Shown here: piece after piece, positions 55,526 to 64,000 of the stretch
Layout: each line of letters starts with the position of its first letter
How positions within the stretch are numbered: the stretch's first letter is position 1
Made by a program: the position numbers and the translations under genes
DNA from: UBA7672 sp041166025
GTDB lineage: Bacteria > Pseudomonadota > Alphaproteobacteria > Caulobacterales > Hyphomonadaceae
NCBI GenBank assembly: GCA_041166025.1
Contig: JBEAMJ010000028.1
Coordinates: 62,001-126,000, forward strand
Length of the DNA: 64,000 nt
Direction: 5' to 3'
The notes under the pieces: model-generated
The model's database searches: none
Seen by the model: the letters and a program-made list of their open reading frames with translations, nothing else
Told to the model about the DNA's origin: nothing

Positions 55526-56242
55526 TTAATTGCCCGTTCCCGACGTCAGGCTCATCGAATAGGGAATGTAGATTTCGAGGTCCAGGGGCCCGACGGGACG
55601 CGTCGACGCACGCTGTTCCATGCCCGAGAGCGACACTCGCACAGGCGCGCCGGGTCCGCCAAAGGACGCCTGCATCATCTTCACGTCGTCGGCGATGGCC
55701 TTCACCAACGCATCGCGATGCTTCTTGGGTTCAGCTACGCCGAGAAACTGGCTGTCGCCGATGATCGACTCGACGCGGCCCGTCAGCGGCGTTTCCCGGA
55801 CAAATCTTTCCGCCCGCGTGCGCACCTGGTCGAAAGTTTCCCTCTCCCGGATGTTGACCTTCAGCACGATGTCGATGGCCGAGCGGTCGTCTCCCCTGTC
55901 CTGGATCAACTCCTTGATGGCGGCTGTCTCAACCGCCGCGGAGAACCCGGGTTGGCCGACTTCGATGTTCATGCCTTCCGTACGCGAGGCCCGATCAGTG
56001 ACCGACTTGAAGACAGCAGCAAGCTCGTTTTCGCGCGCATCGGCCGACCGTGTCGCCGTCTCGTAGCGAACCGAGAACAGCACGAAATCGGCCCGCACAA
56101 CGATCGAGATGTAGGGCAGCGCCGCCTGCTGTCGGCTGACGAAATTGCTCTGCGCCACCAGCTGATCCCCGCGCACGACCTGCGCATGCGCTGCTGGGAT
56201 GGCGAATGCGGCCAAGACCGCTGCGAGCACCAGACGTTTCAT
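55526..56242 (-). CDS. SIMPL-like secreted protein A
   Basis: 238 residues with a signal peptide ending AHA (residue about 20). The mature part resembles the SIMPL/DUF541 pattern (an alternating strand-helix fold): YISIVVRADFVLFSVRYETATRSADARENEL, TPLTGRVESIIGDSQFLGVAEPKKHRDALVKAIADD. The C-terminus LEIYIPYSMSL is shared almost unchanged with the upstream paralogue B. Function unknown; the SIMPL label is moderate-confidence. Confidence 0.7.
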   Translation of the reverse strand: MKRLVLAAVLAAFAIPAAHAQVVRGDQLVAQSNFVSRQQAALPYISIVVRADFVLFSVRYETATRSADARENELAAVFKSVTDRASRTEGMNIEVGQPGFSAAVETAAIKELIQDRGDDRSAIDIVLKVNIRERETFDQVRTRAERFVRETPLTGRVESIIGDSQFLGVAEPKKHRDALVKAIADDVKMMQASFGGPGAPVRVSLSGMEQRASTRPVGPLDLEIYIPYSMSLTSGTGN

Positions 56243-56350
56243 GCAATATCCCTCCTTGTTGCGCCTGGACCGGGGCGACTGGGTCAATGTCGCGCCAATC
56301 GAGGCAATCACGCGGCAACGCAAACACGCACCGTCTTCACGTTGCAGCGA

Positions 56351-57112
56351 TCATCGCTCCGGACTGCCGAGTACGATCGAATAGGGAATATAGATTTCCA
56401 TCTCCAGCGGACCGCTCGGCCGTGTCCTGACGCGCCCTTCCAGCCCCGTGAGCGAAACAGCCGTCGCTCCGGTAGACGCTCCGGCGAAGATGGTCTGGAT
56501 GGTTCGCGCATCCTCCGCGATTCTTTTCAGCAGCGCCTCGCGATGCTTCTTCGGGTCAGTCACCCCAATGTACTGCAGGTCGCCTGTGATCGCCTCGGTC
56601 CGCCCCACGAGCTGGATTTCGGAGATGAATTTTTCGGCCCTCATCCGGACCGAACGGAAGGTGTCGTCTTTCTGCGTCGCAAACTTGAACACCAGTGGAA
56701 TGCGCGATCGGTCGCCATAGCCAATCTCGATCACCTCACGAGCCTCGGCGGTTTCCAACTCCGCCGAATCGCCTGGTGTTCCCACTTCCAGCACGACGCC
56801 CTGGGCGCGGGTCACTTTCGCGGCCAGCGCCGTAAACGTACGCTCGAGTTCCCGCTGGGCCTCCTCGACAGAGCGAGTACCCGTTTCCAGCGTCACGGTG
56901 AATATGACGAAGTCGGCCGGCGCTATAACCGAAACATAGGGAAGCGAGACCCCGCCGCCGATCACTTCGACCGGCAGGGCCTCCTCGTCCACCGACTGCC
57001 GCTTCATCGCGCTAACGACAATGATGTCGTCATTGTTCTGCGCAAGCGCTGGCGCGGTCTGCAAGGTCACAGCCGTCAGCGCCGCGGCCGCAAGACTTAT
57101 CAGGCGATGCAT
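56351..57112 (-). CDS. SIMPL-like secreted protein B
   Basis: 253 residues, a paralogue of the preceding gene product (shared DPKKHREALLKRIAEDA and EMEIYIPYSIVL endings). The signal peptide cleaves near ALA (residue about 24), and the mature N-terminus has DDIIVVSAMKRQ, a short run like TonB-dependent receptor plugs. It lies 108 nt upstream of gene A on the same strand, so the pair probably forms an operon from duplication. Confidence 0.7.
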   Translation of the reverse strand: MHRLISLAAAALTAVTLQTAPALAQNNDDIIVVSAMKRQSVDEEALPVEVIGGGVSLPYVSVIAPADFVIFTVTLETGTRSVEEAQRELERTFTALAAKVTRAQGVVLEVGTPGDSAELETAEAREVIEIGYGDRSRIPLVFKFATQKDDTFRSVRMRAEKFISEIQLVGRTEAITGDLQYIGVTDPKKHREALLKRIAEDARTIQTIFAGASTGATAVSLTGLEGRVRTRPSGPLEMEIYIPYSIVLGSPER

Positions 57113-57179
57113 CCGACCCTCCCGGCATTCTCAGGCAGAATGATCATGGATAAGCCAGACTGGCCAGAGCCGCACAGCA

Positions 57180-57209
57180 ATGCGGCGGCGCATTGATGCG
57201 CCGCCGCAT
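57180..57209 (-). other. Long perfect hairpin between SIMPL B and acyl-CoA dehydrogenase
   Basis: Arms ATGCGGCGGCGCA/TGCGCCGCCGCAT (57180-57192, 57197-57209) around TTGA: 13 bp, perfect. It lies 22 nt past the dehydrogenase stop and should act as a terminator on the minus strand, although the T-run is weak. Confidence 0.7.
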
Positions 57210-57231
57210 GCCGCAAACAGTCTGCCTGGCA

Positions 57232-58512
57232 TCAGCGCGAGCCGACGACTTCCGTCATTTTCTCGGCCGCCACTTCGGCGGCATAGGCGTTGTCGCGGTA
57301 CTTCTTGAATTCGTTGCGGGCAATGGCGCGGCAATGCACCTCGTCCGGGCCGTCCGCCAGACGGAGCGTACGGATGGAAGCGTAGGCCCGCGCCAGACCG
57401 AAGTCGCTGGTGACGCCGCCGCCGCCGTGCGCCTGGATGGCGTCGTCGATGATCTTGCAGGCGATGCGCGGGGCGGCAACCTTGATCATGGCGATCTCAT
57501 TGGCGGCCACCTTGTTGCCGACGGTGTCCATCATGTAGGCAGCCTTCAGCGTCAGCAGACGGCACATTTCGATGTCGGTCCGGGCCTCGCCGATACGCTG
57601 TTCCCACACCGAATGCTCTGCCACCTTCTTCCCGAAGGCTGTCCGCGTCAAAAGGCGCTTGCACATCTTCTCAAGCGCCACTTCCGCGGCGCCGATGGTG
57701 CGCATGCAGTGGTGGATACGACCCGGGCCAAGGCGTCCCTGCGCAATCTCGAAACCGCGACCTTCGCCAAGGATCATGTTCTCGATCGGGACCTTGACGT
57801 TCTCAAGCAGGACCTCGGCATGGCCGTGCGGGGCGTCGTCATAGCCGAACACCGGCAACATGCGCAGCACCTTGATGCCCGGCGTGTCGAGCGGAACGAT
57901 GATCTGGCTCTGCTGCTTGTGCTTGGCCGCGTTCGGGTCTGTCTTGCCCATCACGATGGCGACCTTGCAGTGGCTGTCGCCCACACCCGACGACCACCAC
58001 TTGCGGCCGTTGATCAGGTAGTGATCGCCCTTATTCTCGATGCGCGTCTCGATGTTCGTTGCATCCGAGGAGGCCACCTGCGGCTCCGTCATCAGGAAGG
58101 CGGAACGGATCTCGCCCGCCATGAGCGGCTTCAGCCATTTCTGCTTCTGCGCCTTGGTGCCGTAGCGATGGAAAACCTCCATGTTCCCTGTGTCGGGAGC
58201 CGAGCAGTTGAACACCTCGGAGGCGAACGACACGCGGCCCATCAGCTCGGCGAGCGGGGCATACTCCATGTTGTTGAGGCCTGCGCCGTGGAACTCGTCA
58301 TCATCATGTTCGCTCGGCGGCATGAACATGTTCCACAGGCCCTCCTCGCGCGCGATGGCCTTGAGGTCGTGCACGATCTGCGGCGTGACCCAGCGATCGC
58401 CTTCTTCGTGCTGCTTCGTGAAGGTGTCGACATTGGGATAGATATGCTTGTCCATGAACGCCGAGACCCGGGCGATCCATTCTTTTGTCTTGGGCGAATA
58501 ATCGAAGTGCAT
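57232..58512 (-). CDS. Acyl-CoA dehydrogenase
   Basis: 426 residues, FAD enzyme for the alpha-beta dehydrogenation of acyl-CoA. Conserved blocks: FLMTEPQVASSDATNIETRIE (the FAD/substrate loop), WWSSGVGDSHCKVAIVMGK, and C-terminal IDDAIQAHGGGGVTSDFGLARAYASIRTLRLADGPDEVHCRAIARNEF. It resembles the ACAD10/11-type long-chain or short/branched enzymes. It is transcribed alone and could supply branched-chain intermediates to the propionyl-CoA route (inference). Confidence 0.95.
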   Translation of the reverse strand: MHFDYSPKTKEWIARVSAFMDKHIYPNVDTFTKQHEEGDRWVTPQIVHDLKAIAREEGLWNMFMPPSEHDDDEFHGAGLNNMEYAPLAELMGRVSFASEVFNCSAPDTGNMEVFHRYGTKAQKQKWLKPLMAGEIRSAFLMTEPQVASSDATNIETRIENKGDHYLINGRKWWSSGVGDSHCKVAIVMGKTDPNAAKHKQQSQIIVPLDTPGIKVLRMLPVFGYDDAPHGHAEVLLENVKVPIENMILGEGRGFEIAQGRLGPGRIHHCMRTIGAAEVALEKMCKRLLTRTAFGKKVAEHSVWEQRIGEARTDIEMCRLLTLKAAYMMDTVGNKVAANEIAMIKVAAPRIACKIIDDAIQAHGGGGVTSDFGLARAYASIRTLRLADGPDEVHCRAIARNEFKKYRDNAYAAEVAAEKMTEVVGSR

Positions 58513-58699
58513 GGGGGTTCCCTCTTGTCCCGGCCGCGTGGTTCAACGCCGCCTCCCGTCAGTCAGGCCCTTGCCTGTCGGGTCTGCGGCCATGCGGTTC
58601 TTACCTGATGGTGATGAGGGCGTACCGCTCCCTCCAGACCATGGCAATGGGTGGGAGGTTCGCTTCGCCTGCGGCCAAGATCCGGCGCGATTTCGGCGC

Positions 58700-59263
58700 T
58701 CAGCGCCGGCCAGGCGTTATCGGCTGGACCTTGCGCTCGGCGAGCTGGGCGATGTCGCGCCACCAGTAGCCGACAAGCTGCACGATCTGCCCGCCGACGC
58801 TGTCGGCCTTGCGCCCCTGCGGCTCGCCGCCCAGCGCCTCATAGAAGTCCCGGGCCGCGCCATTATCGCGCAGCACCCACAGGCCGCCGGAGAACATGCC
58901 ACGGCGAATGCAGTGGTCCGCGGCCGCCTTCATCAGTCCCCGCCCGATCCCGCCACCGCGGTGCTCTTTCAGCACATAGATCATCGGGATTTCGGCCTCC
59001 CAGGGGGCGAACGCCTCACGCGAAGCACTGGCATTGGCAAAACCGACCAGCTCACGGCCCTTCATGGCAACGATGATCTCCTCGTCGCGATCTTGCTGCC
59101 GCCGATCCAGATGGGTGCGCCAGCGCACAGCCAGCCGCTTTTCGGAGAGGCTGTCGAGATAGGCGCCGTCGAGAAGCCCGCGATAGGCTTCCTTCCAGGT
59201 TGTCGCATGCACGCGGGCGATGCCCGGAGCATCCAGGCGACGCGCCATCCGGATGTGGATCAT
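58700..59263 (-). CDS. GNAT family N-acetyltransferase
   Basis: 187 residues from the ATG at 59263; the longer frame from 59536 overlaps the membrane gene on the other strand and is rejected. It has the N-terminal pattern IHIRMARRLDAPGIARVHATTWKEAYRGLL of the RimI-like group, the acetyl-CoA loop EHRGGGIGRGLMKAAADHC and FYEALGGEPQGR. The substrate is unknown. Confidence 0.9.
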   Translation of the reverse strand: MIHIRMARRLDAPGIARVHATTWKEAYRGLLDGAYLDSLSEKRLAVRWRTHLDRRQQDRDEEIIVAMKGRELVGFANASASREAFAPWEAEIPMIYVLKEHRGGGIGRGLMKAAADHCIRRGMFSGGLWVLRDNGAARDFYEALGGEPQGRKADSVGGQIVQLVGYWWRDIAQLAERKVQPITPGRR

Positions 59264-59384
59264 GCCGCAACCTCTTTCCGACTCCCCGAGATTGGTCAGA
59301 GCCGCGGCAGCTGGCAAGAGTTGGCAGCGGGACACCTGCAAACCGTGCCGATTTGCCCCCACCATGGTTACGCGATTTCGGAGG

Positions 59385-59936
59385 ATGACTCGCAGTCCCG
59401 ATGAATCCGATGGCCCGCCCGGCGATTCCGTGTGTAACGTAACAGATGTGACCGATCTCAAGCGCCAACTGGATGCGCCAACGGGCGCCTGGCTGTTTCT
59501 GCTTAGGGCTGCCGCAATCGTCGGCAGCGCGGCCATAGGCGCGACCTTCCACTGGTACTTTCACCTCGTTCGTACGCGTCCCGAGGATTTCGACGCTGTC
59601 ACCGGCCATATCATTAGGATGTTTGAGCGCGGAAAGACTTTCTACGTCACCCCGCAGGACCAACTCGTGCTGTACCTGCTGGCGTTCTGCATCGTGCTTC
59701 TTTTCGTTCCGACGTTCTGGCTGGAGACACGCAACACCATGCGGCGCAACGACCTGCCCACCCCCTACTTTGAGGAGTTGAACCGCCGAGGGATCGAAAC
59801 GCATCTCGGCAAATTGGCGAGAAGCCCGCACAGCGTCTTTACGCTGCCCGCCCAAGTCATTCTGGGTGCAGGCATACTCCTTGCGGGCGTGAGCATCGGC
59901 TGGAACGTCAATCTGTTCACGTGGCTCGGACTGTAG
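59385..59936 (+). CDS. Two-helix membrane protein
   Basis: 183 residues from the ATG at 59385 (an ATG at 59364 and a GTG at 59430 are alternatives). It has helices WLFLLRAAAIVGSAAIGATFHWYF (about 35-60) and LVLYLLAFCIVLLFVPTFWL (about 100-120), and a third hydrophobic C-terminal segment ILGAGILLAGVSIGW. I recognise no family. Its stop is 4 nt before the TauE/SafE gene, so the two are probably co-transcribed. Confidence 0.55.
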   Translation: MTRSPDESDGPPGDSVCNVTDVTDLKRQLDAPTGAWLFLLRAAAIVGSAAIGATFHWYFHLVRTRPEDFDAVTGHIIRMFERGKTFYVTPQDQLVLYLLAFCIVLLFVPTFWLETRNTMRRNDLPTPYFEELNRRGIETHLGKLARSPHSVFTLPAQVILGAGILLAGVSIGWNVNLFTWLGL

Positions 59937-59940
59937 CTGC

Positions 59941-60705
59941 ATGGCCTCCGCCACCATCGGCATCATCCTGCTGGCCACGCTCGTCACGGCCGCCATCTCC
60001 GGCATCTTCGGCATGGCGGGCGGGCTCATCCTGATGGGCGTGCTGGCGAGCTTCACTCCGGTGGCGACGGCCATGGTGCTGCATGGCTTCATCCAGATCG
60101 TCTCGAATGGATCGCGCGCCGTGCTGCACCGGCGGCATCTGGCCTGGCCGCTGATCGGCCGTTACGCAATCGGTATCGCGGGCGCGCTCGTGGTCATCGC
60201 GCTACTGTCGACACTCTGGCGGCCCAGCACCTCCATGGTCTTCATCCTGCTGGGCCTCACGGCCTTCCTCGTCTGGATTCCGAAGTCATGGGTCGACATC
60301 GACGCTGGTCGGCCGTTCCAGGCCGAACTGTGCGGCTTCCTGGTACAGACACTCAACACGCTGGCGGGAGTCGCCGGGCCACTGCTGGACCTGTTCTTCG
60401 TCAAGACCGAGCTGTCCCGCCAGACGGTTGTCGCCACCAAGGCCGCAACGCAGGTGATGGCTCACGGGGTCAAGGTCACATTCTGGGGTTTTCCACTGGC
60501 GACGTTGCTGGCCACGCCCGAAGGCGCGACCGCTTTCCCACCGCTTTGGGCGCTCGCGGCGATCATCCCCCTCTCGCTCCTGGGCACATGGCTCGGCGGC
60601 CATGTTCTGGAGCGCATGACAGACGCCAACTTCCGCACCTGGACAAAATGGATCGTGACCGCCACCGGCGCCGTCTACCTGATCCAGGGCGTCCTGCTGC
60701 GTTGA
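59941..60705 (+). CDS. TauE/SafE family membrane protein
   Basis: 254 residues with seven or eight hydrophobic segments. The first helix pair begins ASATIGIILLATLVTAAISGIFGMAGGLILMG, typical of the sulfite-exporter (TauE/SafE) family; a second repeat begins GVKVTFWGFPLATLL. Function is inferred as transport of a small organosulfur or anion. It is followed by hemA on the opposite strand. Confidence 0.88.
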   Translation: MASATIGIILLATLVTAAISGIFGMAGGLILMGVLASFTPVATAMVLHGFIQIVSNGSRAVLHRRHLAWPLIGRYAIGIAGALVVIALLSTLWRPSTSMVFILLGLTAFLVWIPKSWVDIDAGRPFQAELCGFLVQTLNTLAGVAGPLLDLFFVKTELSRQTVVATKAATQVMAHGVKVTFWGFPLATLLATPEGATAFPPLWALAAIIPLSLLGTWLGGHVLERMTDANFRTWTKWIVTATGAVYLIQGVLLR

Positions 60706-60736
60706 GGAGGTTGCCAAGGACTTGAAGCGCGAGCGA

Positions 60737-61960
60737 TCAGGCCGCGCGTTGATCCAGCCCCAGCTGTTTCCAGATTGCGAGGAGCGCGGAGACCAGCTCG
60801 TCCATCATCGCTTCGGTATGCTGGGGCGACGGGGTGAAGCGCAGTCGCTCGGTGCCCTTCGGCACGGTCGGATAGTTGATCGGCTGGACATAGATGCCGA
60901 AGTCGAACAGCAGGGTATCCGACAGCGCCTTGCAGCGTTCCGGATCGCCGACCAGCAGCGGAACGATGTGCGTGTCGGCGATCATCACGGGAAGTTTGGC
61001 GGCGATCATTTTCTGACGCAGCAACTCGGCTTTTTCCTGGTGGATCCTGCGCAGTTCGCGGCCATGGTCGCCGCGGAGTTTCCGGATCGAAGTCAGCGCA
61101 CCGGCCGCAAGAACAGGGCATGTCGACGTCGAGAAGATGAAGCCGGGCGCCATCGAGCGGATGGCATCCACGATCGCGGTTTTAGAAGCGATGTACCCGC
61201 CCATGACGCCGAAGCCCTTGGCGAGCGTGCCTTCGCAGATCGTGATGCGGTGCATGACATTGTCGCGCTGGGCGACGCCGGCGCCTTCATGCCCGTACAT
61301 GCCGACGGCGTGGACCTCATCAAGATAGGTCATCGCGTCGAACTCTTCGGCAAGATCGCACATGGCTTCCATCGGCGCGACATCGCCATCCATGGAGTAC
61401 ACCGACTCGAAGGCTATGACCTTCGGGGCGTCGGCCGGATCATTTTCCAGCAGCGCGCGCAGGTGCGCGAGATCGTTGTGGCGGAAGATGCGCTTTGCGC
61501 AATGGGCGCGCTTGATGCCCTCGATCATCGAGGCGTGGTTGAGCTCGTCCGAATAGATGATGACGTTCGGCATGATCTTGGCGAGCGTTGAGAGCGTCGC
61601 CTCGTTCGAGACATAGCCGGAGGTGAACAGCAGTGCGGCTTCCTTGCCGTGCAGGCTGGCGAGCTCTTTTTCCAGTTCGACGTGGTAGCGCGTGGTGCCC
61701 GAGATGTTGCGCGTACCGCCCGAGCCGGCGCCGAACGTGTCCACCGCTTCCTTCATCGCGGCGATGACATCTGGGTCCTGGCCCATGCCGAGATAGTCAT
61801 TGGAGCACCAGACGATCACGTCCTGTTCGCGGCCATCATTGTGGCGCACGGATGCTTTCGGAAATTCGCCGCGATAACGCTTGAGATCGATGAAGACGCG
61901 ATAGCGACCTTCGGACCGGATTTCCTCGAGCGCATTCTCGAAAGCGGCGAGGTGTTTCAT
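60737..61960 (-). CDS. hemA: 5-aminolevulinate synthase
   Basis: 407 residues, the PLP enzyme that condenses succinyl-CoA and glycine to 5-aminolevulinate (the C4 route to haem used in alphaproteobacteria). NDYLGMGQDPDVIAAMKEAVDTFGAGSGGTRNISGT, YLDEVHAVGMYG, and EGTLAKGFGVMGGY with PLP Lys248 are all present, with a C-terminus FTPSPQHTEAMMDEL. The succinyl-CoA product of the nearby mutase is a substrate. The ATG at 61960 is chosen. The 316 bp to the next gene hold no gene I can support. Confidence 0.97.
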   Translation of the reverse strand: MKHLAAFENALEEIRSEGRYRVFIDLKRYRGEFPKASVRHNDGREQDVIVWCSNDYLGMGQDPDVIAAMKEAVDTFGAGSGGTRNISGTTRYHVELEKELASLHGKEAALLFTSGYVSNEATLSTLAKIMPNVIIYSDELNHASMIEGIKRAHCAKRIFRHNDLAHLRALLENDPADAPKVIAFESVYSMDGDVAPMEAMCDLAEEFDAMTYLDEVHAVGMYGHEGAGVAQRDNVMHRITICEGTLAKGFGVMGGYIASKTAIVDAIRSMAPGFIFSTSTCPVLAAGALTSIRKLRGDHGRELRRIHQEKAELLRQKMIAAKLPVMIADTHIVPLLVGDPERCKALSDTLLFDFGIYVQPINYPTVPKGTERLRFTPSPQHTEAMMDELVSALLAIWKQLGLDQRAA

Positions 61961-62276
61961 CGGCGTTTCTCCGTCGCGGTGTCGCGCGTCTGCGGCGCTC
62001 CCTGGGTCTTTGTTAGAACCCTGATCGCGCATTTCCTAGTCCCAGATCAAATCGCTCCCGCAGTCTTGAGCGCCAGGTCGTAGCCTTGTTGCGACTGGCT
62101 CTCAATTTCTGGCAGCACGTTCTGGCCTCAGGGCTGCAATGCATGCGCCAGAGGGGCGAGGAGTTCATCTTGAGACTCGCTCGCAACGCAGCCGTCTTGA
62201 TGGGCAATATTATCCGCCACGACGCGGCCCGGGGTCTCGGCAATAGTCCAACTGCCGGATTGGCGGGGACAGGACA

Positions 62277-63218
62277 ATGCAGAAGCGCTTTGCGGCTGCG
62301 GCGGCGCTGGCAGTGAGTTGCGCAAGCGCGCATGCACAGCCCGCCGACATCCCGCGCACTGCTGAGGGCCGACCGGATTTCACCGGTGCGTGGCTAAGCC
62401 CGTGGATCACGACGCTGGAGCGGATGCCGGGCGCTTCCTCGCTGGAACTCGATGAGGCCGGGGCAACCCAGCTGGGCGAAAGCTACTTTGAAATGCTGGC
62501 GGCGCGTGGGGCAGGCGTCGATCCTGACATTTTCGCCGGGAATGTTCGGGCGCACGTGAAGGTCGGCGGCCGGTATCGCACATCAATCGTCATCGACCCG
62601 GACGATGGCCGCATTCCCTACACTGCGGCAGGTCGCGCCATCGTCGATGCTGCGCGCAGCCGCCTTCTCGCGCCCGCAGACGGGCCTGAAGCCCGCCCGG
62701 ACAGCGAGCGCTGCATCGCCGGCCATGGTCGCCCGCCGATGACCATGACGCCGACCGTAAATCCGCGCCAGATCACGCAGACCCCTGCACATATCGCGCT
62801 CTATGCGGAGGACGGCCCCGACCTGCGCATTATCCCATTCGGCGGAGCCCGGACGCCACCCGCGCTGCGGTCGAGGGACGGCAGTTCCACCGCCCGCTGG
62901 GAAGCCGACGCATTGGTGATCGACACGACCAACCTTGCTGCCGCCACACGCGGCGGCGTCCAGGGCACGTTCGCGACGTCCGCCGAGACGCGCGTGACAG
63001 AGCGGCTGACCATGCTGTCGGCGGACGAGATTCTCTACGGCTACACAGTTGCCGATCCGGTTCTCTACACGCGGCCGTGGCGTGGGGAGTATGTGATTGT
63101 CCGCACAGACACTCACACATCCGAGTATGGGTGCCATGAAGGCAACTATTCCATGTTCAACATGCTCACCAGCGCCCGTGTGGCTGAGGCTCGCGCAAAG
63201 AAGGGGGACAGCAATTGA
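62277..63218 (+). CDS. Secreted protein of the PDFxGxW family, copy 1
   Basis: 313 residues with a signal peptide (cleavage after SAHA, about residue 20). The mature N-terminus PADIPRTAEGRPDFTGAW matches a group of uncharacterised Sphingomonadales/Caulobacterales secreted proteins. The ERCIAGHGRPP motif and TARWEADALVIDTTN block follow. Domain function is unknown. Its stop overlaps the next gene's start (TTGA). Confidence 0.75.
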   Translation: MQKRFAAAAALAVSCASAHAQPADIPRTAEGRPDFTGAWLSPWITTLERMPGASSLELDEAGATQLGESYFEMLAARGAGVDPDIFAGNVRAHVKVGGRYRTSIVIDPDDGRIPYTAAGRAIVDAARSRLLAPADGPEARPDSERCIAGHGRPPMTMTPTVNPRQITQTPAHIALYAEDGPDLRIIPFGGARTPPALRSRDGSSTARWEADALVIDTTNLAAATRGGVQGTFATSAETRVTERLTMLSADEILYGYTVADPVLYTRPWRGEYVIVRTDTHTSEYGCHEGNYSMFNMLTSARVAEARAKKGDSN

Positions 63219-64000
63219 TCCGCGCGCTGGCTGTTGCATTTGCGATTGCGCCTGCTGCCTGGGCGCAGGCCACCGACATCCCGCGCACGGCAAATGGCCA
63301 TCCTGATTTTCATGGTGTGTGGGAGAGCCGCTGGCGCACGCCGCTGGAACGACCACAGGAAGCCGACGGGCCCGTTGTTGGGCCGGAAAAGGCAGAAGCC
63401 CTGGTCGCCGCCATGGAGGCGCGCTTCTTCAAAGAAAGTCTCAATCCCGAATCCGATTTCGATTGGGGACCGCTGATGCCGGCGCAAGGTGGCGGCTTTC
63501 CCACCTCACTCATCGTGGAGCCCACGGATGGCAAACAACCGCTGACCCCCGCTGCAAAGGAATGGGCAAAGAGCATCAAGGCCGCACGCGACGAGGCCGA
63601 GGGACCGGAGGCGCGCAACCTTTGGGAAAGGTGCATACACGGACCGGGCGGCGCCCCGCTTGGGATTACGCCCGGCAACATGAACCGTCTGTTCGTCCAG
63701 ACCGACGATCATCTCGTCATCAACACGGAGGACATGGCTCAAACACGGAGCATCGAGTTCGCAGCCGGAAGGCGACCTGCCGAACTCGTCTCTCACATGG
63801 GCGAGTCGAAGGGGCGCTGGGACGGCGATGCCCTGATTGTCGAAACCCGACTGCTTCGGCCTGATGCCGCTGCTCCGCCAACGTCCGATCCAGCGACAGA
63901 ACGGATCGTCACGGAGACATTCCAGCTCAATTCTCCCGACCAGCTCGCGTACAGCTACCAGCTGCATGACACGGCGATGTTTCTGGCGCCTGTCCGGGTC
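63215..64000 (+). CDS. Secreted protein of the PDFxGxW family, copy 2 (partial)
   Basis: A paralogue of the preceding gene product. It starts at a TTG (63215) coupled to the previous stop, has a short signal (RALAVAFAIAPAAWA), and contains ATDIPRTANGHPDFHGVW, WERCIHGPGGAP and SKGRWDGDALIVETR. The frame remains open to the window end (262 codons), so the C-terminus is missing because of the window edge, not mutation. It is co-transcribed with copy 1. Confidence 0.75.
   Translation, partial: MIRALAVAFAIAPAAWAQATDIPRTANGHPDFHGVWESRWRTPLERPQEADGPVVGPEKAEALVAAMEARFFKESLNPESDFDWGPLMPAQGGGFPTSLIVEPTDGKQPLTPAAKEWAKSIKAARDEAEGPEARNLWERCIHGPGGAPLGITPGNMNRLFVQTDDHLVINTEDMAQTRSIEFAAGRRPAELVSHMGESKGRWDGDALIVETRLLRPDAAAPPTSDPATERIVTETFQLNSPDQLAYSYQLHDTAMFLAPVRV

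Noticed and set aside
62013..62333. Minus-strand frame upstream of hemA
   Set aside because: No domain, weak start and a composition typical of noise; I support no gene in this gap.

Overview
The window reads as ordinary chromosomal DNA of a GC-rich alphaproteobacterium, most likely in the Caulobacterales/Hyphomonadaceae group. Supporting signs are a C4-type 5-aminolevulinate synthase, a CC0125/CC1285-type lipoprotein, a UrcA-family secreted protein, two rRNA/tRNA modification clusters and many small lipoproteins. I see no phage, insertion sequence, integrase, CRISPR array or rRNA operon. One complete tRNA (Trp) is present.

Layout: 1-5 kb holds a VanX-type dipeptidase, a thiolase, two lipoproteins and a glutathione transferase. 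5-10 kb holds an MFS carrier, an extradiol dioxygenase, a NIPSNAP lipoprotein and a pirin; the dioxygenase and the pirin share a near-identical palindrome upstream. 10-15.4 kb holds queE/queC, DUF952-pyrD and a membrane-anchored SH3-like protein. 15.6-19.3 kb holds UrcA, a quinone oxidoreductase, TetR, DUF429 and GNAT genes. 19.7-24.8 kb holds an OmpA protein with a 27-proline linker, a hybrid histidine kinase broken by two frameshifts, and an AraC regulator. 24.8-27 kb is a compact padR-HAAS-M23 operon behind a perfect 12-bp-arm palindrome.

29-49 kb is dominated by the propionyl-CoA to succinyl-CoA route: pccA, pccB, mutA, scpA and meaB. These are interspersed with transporters, a threonine/serine dehydratase, a nitronate monooxygenase and redox genes. 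The two mutase subunit genes are separated by four genes on the opposite strand. An acyl-CoA dehydrogenase (57-58.5 kb) and the thiolase (1.5-2.7 kb) fit a lipid and branched-chain catabolic lifestyle feeding this pathway.

49-64 kb holds a ClpP-like periplasmic protein, a GFA/TrmH/RlmI-like cluster, a thioesterase, tRNA-Trp, GST-rluB-PepSY, two tandem SIMPL-like secreted paralogues, acyl-CoA dehydrogenase, GNAT, TauE/SafE and hemA. It ends with two tandem secreted paralogues, the second cut by the window edge.

The strongest unusual signals are the padR palindrome and its operon, the palindrome shared by the dioxygenase and pirin genes, the doubly frameshifted kinase, the structured minus-strand element near 4.65-4.73 kb, the interleaved repeats at 8.8 kb and the tandem secreted paralogues. 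All functions are inferred by reading the sequence; no database search was run.
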